This document shows positions 52,600-64,000 of a stretch of DNA of 64,000 nt, piece after piece. Position 1 is the stretch's first letter. Each line of letters starts with the position of its first letter. Under the pieces are notes generated by a model. The model was not told where the DNA came from. It worked only from the letters and a program-made list of their open reading frames with translations, and did no database searches. Source of the stretch: Sinohyriopsis cumingii. Its lineage: Eukaryota; Mollusca; Bivalvia; Unionida; Unionidae. The position numbers were made by a program, and so were the translations under genes. The DNA lies in NCBI GenBank assembly GCA_028554795.2, contig CM068826.1, positions 107,167,602 through 107,231,601 of the forward strand, in the 5' to 3' direction.

Positions 52600-53075
52600 G
52601 ACTTTGTGAGAACTTCACATACCTCGGGTCCATCATCTCCATCTCCAGCTCACTCTCCATTGATTCTGAGGTAAACAGCAGGATTCCCAAGGCAGCAGCA
52701 GTGAAGGCCAGACTGAGGTAAACGGCAGGATTGCCAAGGCAGCAGCAGTGAAGGCCAGACTGAACCAAAGGGTCTGGAAGAACCCCAACCTCACTGAGAA
52801 GACCAAACTGCATGCTCAGCACACTTCTCTACAGCAGCGAGACATGGACCACCTGTGCGAGACAGCTTCCACCTGAGATGCCTGTGGCGCATTGTCCACA
52901 TCCAGTGGCAGGACAAAGTACCCAGCACAGAGGTTCTGGAACACACCAACATGAATAGCATGTTCTCAATTCTCAGCGAGAGGTGTCTTCGCTGGCTCTG
53001 ACATGTCAGAAGAATGGACCCAGGTCGCATTCCCAAGGACCTTCTATATGTACAAACCATTAGAGATAAGCTTGA
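52600..53075 (+). mobile_element. LINE fragment: reverse transcriptase C-terminal region
   Basis: The translation gives ENFTYLGSIIS, then KAAAVKARLNQRVWKNP, SETWTTCARQ, FHLRCLWRIVHIQWQDKVPS and GRIPKDLLY. This is the familiar C-terminal part of non-LTR reverse transcriptases. Frame changes and stops break it, and a 47-base tandem duplication (52668-52714 and 52715-52761) lies inside. No reverse transcriptase core belonging to it is present here. Confidence 0.75.
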
Positions 53076-53169
53076 CACCACAATTTCGATTGACTCATCG
53101 TCACCATACAGTTGGGATACATAATTTGAGCGGCTACCATTAGCAGCATTTGAACCTGTCTCTATGGAT

Positions 53170-54680
53170 TTCGTACATACAATCCTGATGAAGAGTGCAG
53201 CAAAGTCATGTGAACTTGATCCATTTCCAACATCAATGCTGCTTTAGTGCCTTCACTAACTGATGTTATTAATACCTCTCTCTCTTCCAGGGAATCGCCA
53301 TCATTTTACAAAACTGCCATTGTAAAGCCTCTGCTGAAGAAACCAACACTAGACCATAACGATTTAAAGCACTACTGCCCAGTTTCTAATCTCCCATTCA
53401 TATAAAAATCGTAGAAAAGCTTGTTCTATCTCAGCTTGTATCTCATCTAAATTCAGACAGTCTTTTTAGCGATGTACAATCTGCATATCGTCCTTGCCAC
53501 AGTACTGAAACTACTCTTCTAAAAGCAGTTAATGACATTCAATCTGCATTGGATAGCGGAAAGATTACAGTCCCCACCCTCCTTGATTTGTATGCAGCAT
53601 TTGACACAATAGACCATGATATATTACTTCACCGTCTACAGCATGTATTTGGCATTCATGATACAGCCTTACTGTGGTTCAAGTCCTACTTGGTCAACAG
53701 GACACAAATTGTGTCCACAAATGGAAAACACTCCAGCCCAGTTGATCTATGTTGTGGTGTTCCACAGGGGTCTGTTCTTGGACCTGTTCTCTTCATTCTA
53801 TACACTCATTCGATCTCAAGTGTCATAGATCATCATCCAATGTCTCACCAATTGTACGCTGATGACACCCAAATATACAAATCTAGCCACCCAACTGAAG
53901 TTGATGCTATCATCCAAGGTGTAGAGAGGTGCATTTCTGATGTGAAATCATGGATGACATGTAACAAGCTGCAGATGAATGATGATAAAACAGGCCATTC
54001 TGATCACAACAAAGACTTTCTCATTCACATCCTTTACATCAAGGAATAAATATCAGCAACACCAACATTAAATTCACACAATCAGTAGGAAACCTAGGTG
54101 TTACTCTGGACAGTACTCTCGCATTGCACCAACACGTCGTGAACATATGCAAGGCTGCATAACTTGCGCTGAGACGCGTCAGCTCAATTCGCAAATATCT
54201 TTCAGTTGATGCCACTAAAACACTTATGTGTTGATTAGAACTTTCAAGACTGGACTATTGTAACTCAATTATGTCTGGTTCATCTCAATATCTGCTCCAT
54301 ATACTTCAAAAAGTTCAAAACACAGCAGCTCGGATCATACTTAGAGTACCACGATCAGAGCACGCCTCCCCGCTGTTCCTCTGTACCCTACACTGGCTAT
54401 CCATCCATTCGATCCGGAATCAAACACAAAATTTGTTCTCTGTGCTACGTTTCATTGTCGAACTCTAGTCCAACATACCTATCCGACCTCACCCATGTGT
54501 ACACACCAGCAAGATAATTATGCTCCTCTTCTGACAATCGTATACTCATTATTCCCACTATGAAAACAAAGTCATATGGACAGCGTTCTTTTGCATACCA
54601 GGGCCCAGCAACATGGAATGAATCGCCCACTGAATTTAGACATCACCGATGGCAAAGTGACCATTCATACGGCATACGTT
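53170..54680 (+). mobile_element. CR1/L2-type LINE, reverse transcriptase fragment
   Basis: A 5'-truncated non-LTR element. The order of recognisable parts is: FYKTAIVKPLLKKPTLD (53310); the RT core in the open frame 53549-54049 with DHDILLHRLQHVFGI, CGVPQGSVLGPVLF and the catalytic YADDTQIY; then ILQKVQNTAARIILRVPRSE and LHWLSIHSIR (54295-54410), the typical CR1/L2 C-terminal signature. Stops occur upstream of 53549, and frames change at about 54000 and 54450. No endonuclease domain is seen. Confidence 0.9.
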
Positions 54681-55395
54681 GTACCTCCATGGGAAGAAGA
54701 TGATGACTGCACTTGATCTGCTTATCGATGAGTTTACCTAGCACAATGGACATAACAGCAGATCTACGAATGAAAGTGAGTACGTGAAGAGAAACATCTA
54801 CGCTGGGACACAAGTGGTAGCTGGCAAGATTTTAAACAACCTGTGTGACGGATATAGATAGAATCATGAACTTTGTCCTATTTGATTATTTGTTACATGT
54901 TTTGTTTTAGCTTTTTTCCTTAAAAATGGATATTAATTGTAGTATGAAAAGTGTCATTCTTTTATGAAATGCATATACGTTGTATATAAAGTGAGTTTAT
55001 TTTTTGAAGGCATAAACTTAATTTTTAAAAGCAGTTTACTAGAACCAAGAAATAAATAACGTGAATAGGTGTGTTCCATGTCCAAATGTTTATGTATTAA
55101 ATGGATTGTGTTTAGATCAAAGCACAGGCCAGAGTCCATGTATATAATTGAATAAATGTTTTGTACTCATAAAATAGAGTTTTCTTATTGGAGTCTCTAT
55201 TTTCTGTATGTTTGGATGTGTATTTGTTTGTTTCTGTGTGTCTATGTTTGTCCCTATCAACCTTTGTCATTACAAGCACATTTCACCCTATAAATAGTTT
55301 TGACCCTATAAACCCATGATGTTACCAATGTTCAATTTCCATTGACCTCTAGGTGCCATTCCCATGTTCAATTATCATTACGCAAATTCTGATAC
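54681..55395. other. Non-coding stretch
   Basis: No gene or named element is seen. Confidence 0.5.
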
Positions 55396-55900
55396 ACCTA
55401 TTTTTAACATTAAGGTCCCACTGACGCTAAAGTGGCCCAATCCCTTGTCGCTATGTTCAATTCCCAATTCACTCCATGTTACATTTCCCCATGTAAAATT
55501 CCCCTTGATGCCAAAGTGGTCCACGACGTTTTTGACTGGGATTTCCATTGACGCTAAAGTGGCCCAATCCCTTTCGCTATGTTCAATGCCCCATTCACGC
55601 CATGTTACATTTCCCATGTTAAATTCCCCTTGTCGCCAAAGTGGCTCACGACCTTTGTGACTGGGATTTCCATTGTCGCTAGAGTGGCCCATTAAATTCC
55701 CCATGTTAAATTCCCCTTGTCGCCAGAGTGGCCCACGACCTTTTTGACTGGGTTTTCCGTTGTCGCCAGGGTGGCCCCTATTACAACTGACATATGATGT
55801 ATGTTGGGCTAGGTAGACATATCCCAATCCTTGGCTATTAATCTCAAGTGCAGGTTACAATCCAGATGTATGTTGGGCTAGGTAGACATATCCCAAACCT
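55396..55900. repeat. Irregular tandem repeat block
   Basis: Segments with GACGCTAAAGTGGCCCAATC, ATGTTAAATTCCCCTTGTCG and variants recur about every 120-130 bases from 55420 to 55780. A second repeat (ATGTATGTTGGGCTAGGTAG) occurs at 55797 and 55864. The 149-residue minus-strand open frame across it (55378-55827) is made of these repeats and is not supported as a gene. Confidence 0.75.
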
Positions 55901-57112
55901 GGATGTCAATCTCAAAATCTGGGCACTATCCAGAATAATATTTTTTGGAAAGACGACATCACGTAAATCTCCTTTAAGGGCATCTGATAAACGTGCCGAT
56001 CCGTGAGAACTTTGGAGTTTATCTTGGTCACGCAGTCTAGGCCAAACCTTAAACTGTCTCGAGTTATCTGTTTGAAATCCATTTATTGAGCGAATACTGG
56101 CAAACATGATTCGTCTCGTTTATTTCATTTCTGGTAAAGTATTTTCTTTTGTATGGCTTGTAAAATACGAATATACGAATGAAAAATATTTTTTTTTGTC
56201 TTAAGATTTCATGTATAGCATAATTTAAATGTGTTTAGGATATTATTGTGTAGTAACTGAAATGAAGACTGTAACTAGTCCGAGTTTCCTTTGACCCTTG
56301 CCACCCTATGTTTTTGATATTTGGATATTTATGTTGTGGTGTAGGGTCAGAGTCCATTCCCTATCGAAAAGTTGGAATTCGCCAACACCATTTGGTGTCG
56401 GCATGGGGTAGCCGCTTACTAGCCGGCCCAGCAAACTTGAACGACCTTTCACCGAGATATACCTGCATGAAATCGATAGGAATATTATTTATTTTCAATC
56501 TGGATTACACATTTCGAAATTGTGCTGTAATTTCGATGATAAGTGCAATTGCACCCTCCTTACTGCACTCAAAATTAAATAAGCATTAAATTCCAAAGCG
56601 TGTTTTTGATAATTGCAATTGAAGGACTTCATATTTTCCCCACATTATGATTTCAAACATTCAATGACAGAAACAGAAACACGTCTGCAGACGTAAACAC
56701 GATTCTCCCGCGCCACTTCAATCCGATGTATTTCATGTATAATTTGCACAGATGAATTTAGTCCAAAATCACAAACTTTCGTCGAATCGAAACAAAATAC
56801 CAAAATATATGCATTCCAGATCAAATGGAAACGTTGTTGCAATGCGCTCATTCACAATATGACTGCAAATTTCAATTTTAACTAGACACGCCATTTTCTT
56901 TCGAAAGTTATGTCGAGCGCGCGACTAAGTTCAAATTTATCTGGGTTTAGTTATGCGCGCATTAATAATGATGTCATTGTGTAATGACAAATCTGCGCTT
57001 GTGTAGTTTGGAATACGGCATTCATTCATTTACGTTGTTTCTTGTAGTGTATTTTGTTTATATAATTAAACCTTAGGTAGAATTAAAAAATGAGCATATA
57101 ATAAAAAGGTTT
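55901..57112. other. Intergenic stretch with a CpG-richer patch
   Basis: A patch at about 56640-57010 has more CpG than its surroundings (GAGCGCGCGAC, ATGCGCGCATTAA) and could be a promoter. On the minus strand an ATG at 56894 follows GAAAGAAA and opens MACLVKIEICSHIVNERIAT, reaching a possible GT donor about 95 bases later. I recognise no protein family, so this is only a candidate first exon. Confidence 0.25.
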
Positions 57113-57225
57113 CTGCATTTGTATGGGAAAATATGAACTCGTTTTGTCGGAAAGATATACTGCACTCCCAAGATCGTGCAGTATTCCATCCCAAAACTCG
57201 TTCATATTTTCCCATACAAATGCAG
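57113..57225. repeat. Hairpin with 26-bp perfect arms
   Basis: The arms 57113-57138 and 57200-57225 are perfect reverse complements. Inside them the inverse pair ATACTGCAC and GTGCAGTAT (about 57157-57185) nearly closes the centre, so the whole 113 bases can form a cruciform. Confidence 0.9.
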
Positions 57226-57387
57226 TAACATATAAAGAATGTTCGTTATTTTCTATCTCGCTTTGATACATTTTTTACTTTTACCAATTTTAAGGATGGT
57301 AGGATAATATAATCATTTTTCAATGTCCATAATTTCATTTTAGTTGGCGAATCAAGGTCATAAAGTTTTTCTCGAATCGCCTTCCTT

Positions 57388-57897
57388 GCCGTCGTAGCTA
57401 GCCATTGTTCCGATGTTGTTAACCTACCTACACTTTTGCGGATCGATCAGATATTTCAATACTTCGGGTCTATATATTTCATTGGATGCGGCGGCAAAAC
57501 CATCGCATCCAATCAAAATCAAGTTGTTCCAATCTCAGCACTGTTCCTACATGATCGATACAAGGGGAGCACAAAACTGGAATGGACTCATAAATAACCA
57601 ATTTTCCACTGCCGGTCCATGTTTGCTCAAATAAAACCTGTAATGGCTTCACTCTGGTACGTAGACATACTTTCTATTTTAAATTTACCGAGTATCCTTT
57701 TGAGGTCAATTGCTTCCACCATTTTCGGCCGATGTACAACGAACCGCTGTTACGCACTATTGGTTAATTGGCATCACATACTAAGGGAGACAACTTACGA
57801 AATGCAATAGATTTCGCTAGAAAAAAAAAAGCACTGAAATATCTGATCGATCGCCAAGGTGAAGATAGGTTAACATATCGGAACCTTGGCGAAGATG
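57388..57897. mobile_element. MITE family D, copy 2
   Basis: It is homologous to 37882-38371 along its length. The ends share TTCCGAT, GTTAACCTA and GATCGATCAGATATTTCA in inverted orientation. The copies differ substantially, so both are old. Confidence 0.75.
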
Positions 57898-58440
57898 TTT
57901 CCTTGCATTTCCATGCTTTATCTATAAAATCAACGATTTCAGATTATTACATCAAATTAGAAAATTCGTTTACAAAATAACGAAAGAATACGATGCGCCA
58001 AGAATCTAATAGTAGAAATATTCGTACCCAATTTTATTTTATTTGATAGATTTATATTCCTTATTATGACGTAGCGACGATTCAAGAGTATATCTGTACA
58101 GTTGCGAGTCTGTGCTTCATGAATGAAGGCATAAAGGGGTAATAGAAAACTAGAGAGTAGAATATTGATAACATGACACCGTTACATGCTGATTACAGAA
58201 TTTACAGATAAAACCATGATATCAACAACCTTTTTTGTTTAAAAAAAAAAAATTAAATCTTCAATTCTTTAGTTTTCATACCTCCTACTTGAAAAATAAG
58301 ACTGACGTCAAAAGTTGCCCGTTTCACTGTACTTCAGAAAGTGCTCTGGTGGCAGCTGGCAACTAAATATATGTATTTGACAAAAAGGAGTGTGCATATG
58401 CCAGTTTCTTGTCAGTTCGTACCGTAGGCGGCTGCATATG
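57898..58440. other. Non-coding stretch
   Basis: No gene or named repeat is seen before the pogo element begins at 58441. Confidence 0.5.
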
Positions 58441-61091
58441 TAGGGTAGAGGGGGCCAAAACGCCCCATTTAACAACCTTTAGTAATTTATGGCATGATTT
58501 ACATGACTGTGTTCGCAATTGGACAATTTATTTACAGTATGCTTTACGTCTAACATAATGGAATGATGTTTGGTTACAACGAAGAAACTATTTACGAGAA
58601 AAATGTAAATGGTAAAACTTTATAATGGGGCTTTTTGCCCCTATGGTGGAGCAATAAGCCCCCTCTGGGGCATTTTGCCCCACAATGCATTCGACATCTG
58701 TAAAAGTCTGTAAAACTACATTGATACTACTGAAGTGTAAAATCAAGGATTATTCCTATATGGACATTTTATATATCCAAATATGCTAAAACTACATACT
58801 GTTGCATCATTCAAATTAGCACAACAATGCGGAAAAGCAGGCAGCTAAAACAATGCTCAAATCTAATTTCCATAACTAATGAAGGAAAAGACAAAGCCCA
58901 AAAGTGAATGCTCCTGGAAAATTCTTTATTACTCACACTTAGCACAGAAAAATTGCATATTGTGGGTGGTGCCACACGATTCATGGAACCACCTGAAACA
59001 TTTCTTGCACTGCGACCAGGAATCTTCTATTAAGGGATCATCACTTCCTCCATACTCAAATTCGCACTTTCCACAAATGTTGTCTTTATTATATGTTGTG
59101 TTTGCTGACAAGGCAAGATCACGTTTACCAACTGACTTTGGACCCGAAGCCTTTTTTCCCTTTTCATGGTCCTCTATCCAAGTTCTCTTCATAGTCTTGG
59201 ATGGTGTTCTACCTATCTTTTGGTCCTCTCTACATGTCTGCTTCTTTTTCATCTGCATTTATTTCTGTTTTGAAACTTTGGTTTCATTCCGTTTGCTCCC
59301 GCTTGCCTGTACAGTCCTATAACATTTGCCTTTTGTATTTGTTATCGTCTTTCTTTGCTTTTCAATAAGCATCTATTTATATTGTAATGAATTCAAGTTC
59401 ATGGATGTTTCTGCCTTTCGCTTTCTTGTGCGCTGACTGTACATTCTAGGCTTTGGCGAAAGTTAGAGCAATATGTTCATAAATGCTGAATCGTCGGCAC
59501 TTTTGCATTCGTTATCAGATACCCCCAAGGTAACACATTCCGTTCTTCCAGCAAGAATAGTTTCGTCAAACATTTTCCGATTACCTGTCTCCTCGACGGT
59601 GATGGCAGGTGATGTGTTTGTTGATTATCAGGTAACTGAGTATATACTGTTTTGTCTGTCTCTGGATTACCCGACCCATCCACAATGGCTGTATAACTAC
59701 CAGTTAGCAGAAATTTAACCGTTTTGCTTGGTTCATTCAATGTTTTTGCATTGTCAGAAATGATCATAACCTTACTAATCCTTCGTGGATTTCACAAAAG
59801 AAGTGAAATGTTCCAGCCATTGCAAGAAAATATGACTGTCCACCCACTTGGGCTACACAAGCCAAGTGATCCGGCTGGTGCGCCATTCATCAGTGATGGA
59901 ACCATTCATTTACGTGGGTAGATAAATGCTGGCGATGCAAAGGTACCGGTCACATTCATGGCACATATTACGGTAATAGTTTGACCACGTTAACCGCTTG
60001 TAACTTTACCAACTGATCTAACACCTTTTGATGCAATGATGTTTACTGGCTTGTGGATAGTTCTAATGCCCGTTTCATCCATGTTCCATATTCTAAGACC
60101 ATCAGCAAGTGTTGCGTCAAGAGATTCCTTATATACTTGGTAAAAATTAACTACATGTGGCCGGCTAAAGCCCATGGCTCTGCTGACACTGGTTGCCTCT
60201 GGAGCTCTGATGGCTAGATTTGTATGTCTTTTCATAAAGCCTTTCAGCCAAACAATATCTGCTGCATTGCCTCGAAATGGGTGGTTTTTAAAATTCAGAT
60301 GAACAGCTAAGTTGTATGCCAAACGCCGTACGTCAATTGTAGTAAGTCCAAATAATGCCTTTTCCATGGACTGCATGTGCTCAACTATAAATAACTCATA
60401 AGCAGGCTTGACAACAGTAGTCTTACTTTCCAGTTTTGACACTCCAGGTTGAGAAACCTTCAAATATATATGTCTACGCAAAGTTTTAGTTGAATTCCAT
60501 AATTCCTGGCAGCAGCTTTCAGTGAAATTCCAGAATGAATTGCTTCAAGAGCCGCTTTTAGAGCTAGTGTCCCATAATTTCCTCGATCAGTTTTCCTTCT
60601 TAAGTTCGCACCATCCGCAAAAAAGTATAGAATAATTTCAGGCATATGAACGGTTAGTTAAAAAGTGTACAACATTTAAACAGTTATGGGCACCACGCCC
60701 CCTGTAGGGGGCATTTTGCCCCTATCGTACAGCACTGACAATTTAACAATAGGCGGAATTAACAACTGCTGAGAATCATGAAATATTATACATAATGCAT
60801 CTCTATATTATGTTGTTTAAAAACATATATACCCTGTTTTCTTTTGGTAGTTTCAGTCAAAAATACTGCAAACAAATGGATGGAACATTTTTACAGGAAG
60901 ATACCAAAGTAGTAATATTCTTGCATAAAAACCATGCGTGCGGCTGCATCCAACAATGGCCGCCATTCACAAGGCCTGTGTAACCTGGGCAATCTTGCTG
61001 TATAAAGACCAGGCCATTTTCTAGCGCAGGGGCGTCAGGAGGACCTGGAGACGTTTTACCCCACGGAGGCGTTTTGCCCCCCTCTACCCTA
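58441..61091 (-). mobile_element. pogo-type DNA transposon (Tc1/mariner superfamily), both ends present
   Basis: The ends are inverted repeats of about 24 bases, GGGTAGAGGGGGCCAAAACG at the left and its near-exact inverse at the right, flanked by TA on both sides as expected for this superfamily. The element is 2.65 kb. Extra copies of the terminal motif (GGGGCATTTTGCCCC-like) lie inside at 58624-58682 and 60690-60722. The transposase lies on the minus strand and is decayed, so this copy cannot move itself. Confidence 0.92.
58929..60645 (-). pseudogene. pogo transposase with C-terminal PHD finger (decayed)
   Basis: Minus strand, N- to C-terminus. A psq-type helix-turn-helix (RKTDRGNYGTLALKAALEAI, SLKAAARNYGI) starts near 60645. 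A frame change follows near 60480. Next come a CENP-B-type DNA-binding part and the start of the DDE domain (WNMDETGI, 60100-60060). Then GTFASPAFIYP and MNGAPAGSLGLCSPSGW (59950-59850) lie in broken frames. A linker open at 59477-59767 follows. Last is a PHD zinc finger (CGKCEFEYGG, CKKCFRWFHESCG, FFCAKCE) ending at 58929. About five breaks are visible. The PHD tail is known from several pogo/Tigger-like families and may read histone tails. Confidence 0.85.
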
Positions 61092-61391
61092 ATGATAAAT
61101 ATCACTGTATATATATTCGAGTACCTAATATTATGAACTCAAACAAACCAATACAAACAGCTATGAAATGTCCCTCCACTATGATATCATTTGCATTCGC
61201 CAAGAAGAATAAAATGCTGTATTTACCTGAATGAGGCTCATGTCAAGATAGGTTGTCTACTGTCAATATTTTTCCATTGTTCCTCTGCAGCACCGTCTGA
61301 ACAGTTTCGGCAGGTTTAAGCTGTGTAGTTTGCATATATCGAAAGTACACGTGCCACTTTAACACAGTTGATACAGTACATACATTCCAAT
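61092..61391. other. Non-coding stretch
   Basis: No gene or named repeat is seen between the pogo element and the following MITE. Confidence 0.5.
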
Positions 61392-61703
61392 CTAATTAAA
61401 ATCAGATCTCCACCGTTCTAATTTAACATATGACGACAACCGCTTAGGGGGCATGTTCTGCTGACCTTTGAATTAGGCTTTGGAAATGCAGTTTTCACAA
61501 ATCTTAAAGTGAGTCAAATCGTTCGGTACACATTCATGTTCTTCATCCACACTGCTCAGTCTCCAAACGCGAAGATATAAGACTTCATCTGATGGTATGA
61601 TAAAATTAGCGACTATGGTGATAATATAGGTTACTAGAACATGACTCCTAAGCGGTTGCTGTCAGATCTTCATGTATAACAGTGGAGATCTGATTTTAAT
61701 CCG
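61392..61703. mobile_element. Foldback MITE (312 bp, about 75-bp inverted ends)
   Basis: The left end ATTAAAATCAGATCTCCAC, with ACGACAACCGCTTAGG further in, is matched in inverse at the right end (CCTAAGCGGTTGCTGTC to GTGGAGATCTGATTTTAAT). No coding capacity. Confidence 0.85.
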
Positions 61704-63857
61704 ATAGCATACGTTCTTACGTAGTAGTCTCGCGCGAGCAGTGGACTAGTCTGTAAGATATACATGGCACACGGTATAGTCGCATATGCAAATACAAATA
61801 CAAAGTTCCTATCGAAATTTGTATGTCAAAAACATTTTGGATCTCATCCAGGCATCAACATGGCGGAAAACAAGTCATTTTTATTTTAGCGCAAATTCAA
61901 CTTGGCGTGACACTATTAATGACTAAGATGCGATCACTGTCTTGCTTGGTTTTAAGACGATTTAAAAATTTTGGTGATTCACCTGCGAAAAATCTTGGAC
62001 AGACTGACTGTGATAACAGTAGGCCACCTTTTTATCGACTTTAGGCCGTTAGCATTTACAACATATAAAGATAAAATATCAAATGACATGTTCTTGTTTT
62101 ACAAGCCGTACTTGTCTGTGTCCGGTCTCAGAACAGTTTGTCGACTTGCCACCGTGATTGTACATCAAGGCCTGCACCTGTTTGCGGCACGGACGGACAT
62201 ACCTACAGTATGTATCCTATAGTTTCCTTTTGTGATCAAGGTACATTTTCAACTTAAGGACTAGTCTGTATCTAGCGGGGGAAGGCGGCGTAATTACAAA
62301 TCACATGGCATGGAAATGATATCGCTTCCACAGCGTCTTTATACCTAATACCTGGAATATGAGGGATGACCTAAATATTCTATAACAAACAGTGTAAAGA
62401 AAAAGTTAGTAGTGACCCGCCTTATTTCTATTCTGCTTCGTAATGGTTTCTCTCAGCAAGGTTCATTATCTATCATATTCCATTAGTAATCAGCGTGCGA
62501 GTCATCGATTCAAGCTCAAATATGCGCTAACCCCTACCTACCCACCCCCCAAACAAACGCTTATTTGTACCCTCCACCGCTTTTTAAAAAGAAAAGCATC
62601 AAGGATATGAAATATACAAAAATGTTAGTTACTTCCTTCATCAAAGTATTATTTCAAACCCAGTTGTCGTCATGGGGTCCCTAACACTGTCAACTTTAAA
62701 ACATTGCCCACTGTCCTTTTATGTTTTCTAGAAAGGTCCATGTTAGTGAAAAGTGTCTCCTGCATGCTTTATTTAAATTTTCAAGTGTCTAGTTTTATTA
62801 TTTGTGTTTTAAAACATGAAAAAGGTGGAAGTCTTGATTACATTAGTTCAAAAATACGTAACTGCTAAATTTACAAAATTATCAGCTTATCCAAGACGCT
62901 GATCGGTTGGGGGAGGGTGTCACAAACAAATGTGAGGTAAGCGAATACTATAATGAATTTTATTTCCGATCAATGTTTCCACTGAAGTTTTGTTTATACT
63001 GAGATGGCCTCTGACTAGAGGGGCTTTAAAGAGTACGCCCTAGTACTGCTGCAATCGAGAAATATATAGATGAAGGGATGAGAGGGTTCATTTTAATGCA
63101 CTGATACTACTGATGGAAGAACACATACTGAATTGAGATTCTCGAGTTTGAAAATATACTTTATAGCTATAGTCTTCTGTTTTGTACCTGTATTACCCCA
63201 TACTGATCTTTACCAGTAAAACTTATCTATTCTTTATCAAACAACCTGAGCACCCAATGGACACACACAATATGCATTCCTTGGTTAGAACTTATTTTGC
63301 ACTTCCGTATGAAATATTAACATTATCTTCTATAGTTAGATAAATCAATCCCAAATCTGTGTTGATACTGATGGACGATATGTGTGTCTGATGTCACCTG
63401 TTCATTAAACTTTGTCCGTAATAAACATGCGTACACTTTAGATACATACTGGTAACTGGTAACGTCCATATCTAGCGCGAAATTCAAAGTGGCTAAAGGA
63501 CATATAGTTGTGTTATTCCACGTGGATTTACAAGTCACATAACATTGGGTTTGCTCCGGAATTGTAATGTACACCAAGAGAACTCTTCAGCTGACGGTAG
63601 TTCCAGAGCCGCGATAAATATCTGTAAGTGTACAAAATGTACACCAATGTATGCATCCAAAAATGGCTGCAGATTTTTGCAGCTTTTAATGAAAAGATGA
63701 TATCAGCCCTTAACCGAAAACCAGTATCATCACGGGTGTAAGGGGATGATTTATCGATTTATGTCCCCCATCACTCAGACAGTAACACACACACATCTTT
63801 CTTCAAGCATCTTTCAACATAATCGACTATTTTTTGTGTAAGATATGTCCTTATTGA
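61704..63857. other. Non-coding stretch at the right side
   Basis: No gene is supported. A moderately CpG-rich part at 61720-62220 contains ATGGCGGAAAACAAG at 61859, but this frame stops after nine codons and no splice donor is convincing. Confidence 0.4.
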
Positions 63858-63958
63858 GGGGCTCGGGGGTCTTCCTAGGCTATTCCTCGACCAGACATAC
63901 TTGCAGCCATGTATAGTCCATCTTGTACTGGAACTGCGTTAAACCCACAAAACCACAA
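63858..63958 (+). mobile_element. V-type SINE, 3' part, copy 6
   Basis: GGGGGTCTTCCTAGGC, then CAGCCATGTATAGTCCATCT and a GTTAAACCCACAAAACC end match the family's 3' half with several differences. Confidence 0.65.
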
Positions 63959-64000
63959 ACCATATCATCTTTAGTAGTCTTCCTTCAACCAATAGACGTT

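Noticed and set aside
55378-55827. 149-residue minus-strand protein
   Set aside because: It consists of a tandem repeat block and has no family resemblance; kept only as a minor finding.
61859-61888. ATGGCGGAAAACAAG as a gene start
   Set aside because: The frame stops after nine codons and no convincing donor lies within it.

Overview
The window looks like animal nuclear DNA, most probably from a mollusc or another lophotrochozoan. It has one spliced host gene, dense tRNA-derived SINEs whose 3' ends resemble those of molluscan SINEs, foldback MITEs, Ty3/gypsy, Penelope-like, CR1/L2-like and pogo elements, and microsatellites. The organism call is inference from repeat style and protein similarity.

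Positions 1-10330 hold most of a Polinton/adintovirus-like element that runs off the left edge. Its visible genes are an adenovirus-type protease, a repeat-rich coiled-coil protein with a C1q-like end, a small membrane protein, a 510-residue protein with no recognised family, a small acidic protein, an HNH/NUMOD endonuclease, a zinc-binding protein, a 986-residue protein joining PolB-like motifs to an SF1 helicase, a DD35E integrase, a parvovirus-type phospholipase A2, a zinc ribbon and an FtsK/HerA-type packaging ATPase. The visible part looks whole and recent. The capsid genes are not in view and may lie to the left.

Positions 12.2-20.3 kb carry two Ty3/gypsy elements. The first is an old broken copy with a SINE inside it. 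The second lies on the minus strand, is nearly whole, has 163/167-bp LTRs that are almost identical and a 5-bp target duplication, and sits inside another SINE that also took a hAT-type MITE.

Positions 21134-44054 (+) hold the host gene CISD2 (NAF-1), a 2Fe-2S CDGSH protein of the ER and mitochondrial outer membranes. It has three coding exons (21134-21230, 41217-41425, 43962-44054) giving 132 residues. Its 20-kb first intron contains an 80-bp near-perfect hairpin, an old fossil of a relative of the first Polinton (about 26.2-29.4 kb), a perfect 141-bp tandem duplication, a Penelope-like element with inverted ends and nested insertions, a 490-bp MITE and many SINEs.

Downstream of CISD2 are a 29-bp minisatellite in a higher-order duplication (44.55-45.29 kb), SINEs and MITEs, two LINE fragments (52.6-54.7 kb), a tandem repeat block (55.4-55.9 kb), a hairpin, a complete but decayed pogo transposon ending in a PHD finger (58441-61091), and a foldback MITE. 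No other host gene is firmly supported. The most unusual points are the PolB-like/helicase fusion, the homing-type endonuclease in the Polinton, and a gene order that is circularly permuted between the first Polinton and its fossil relative.
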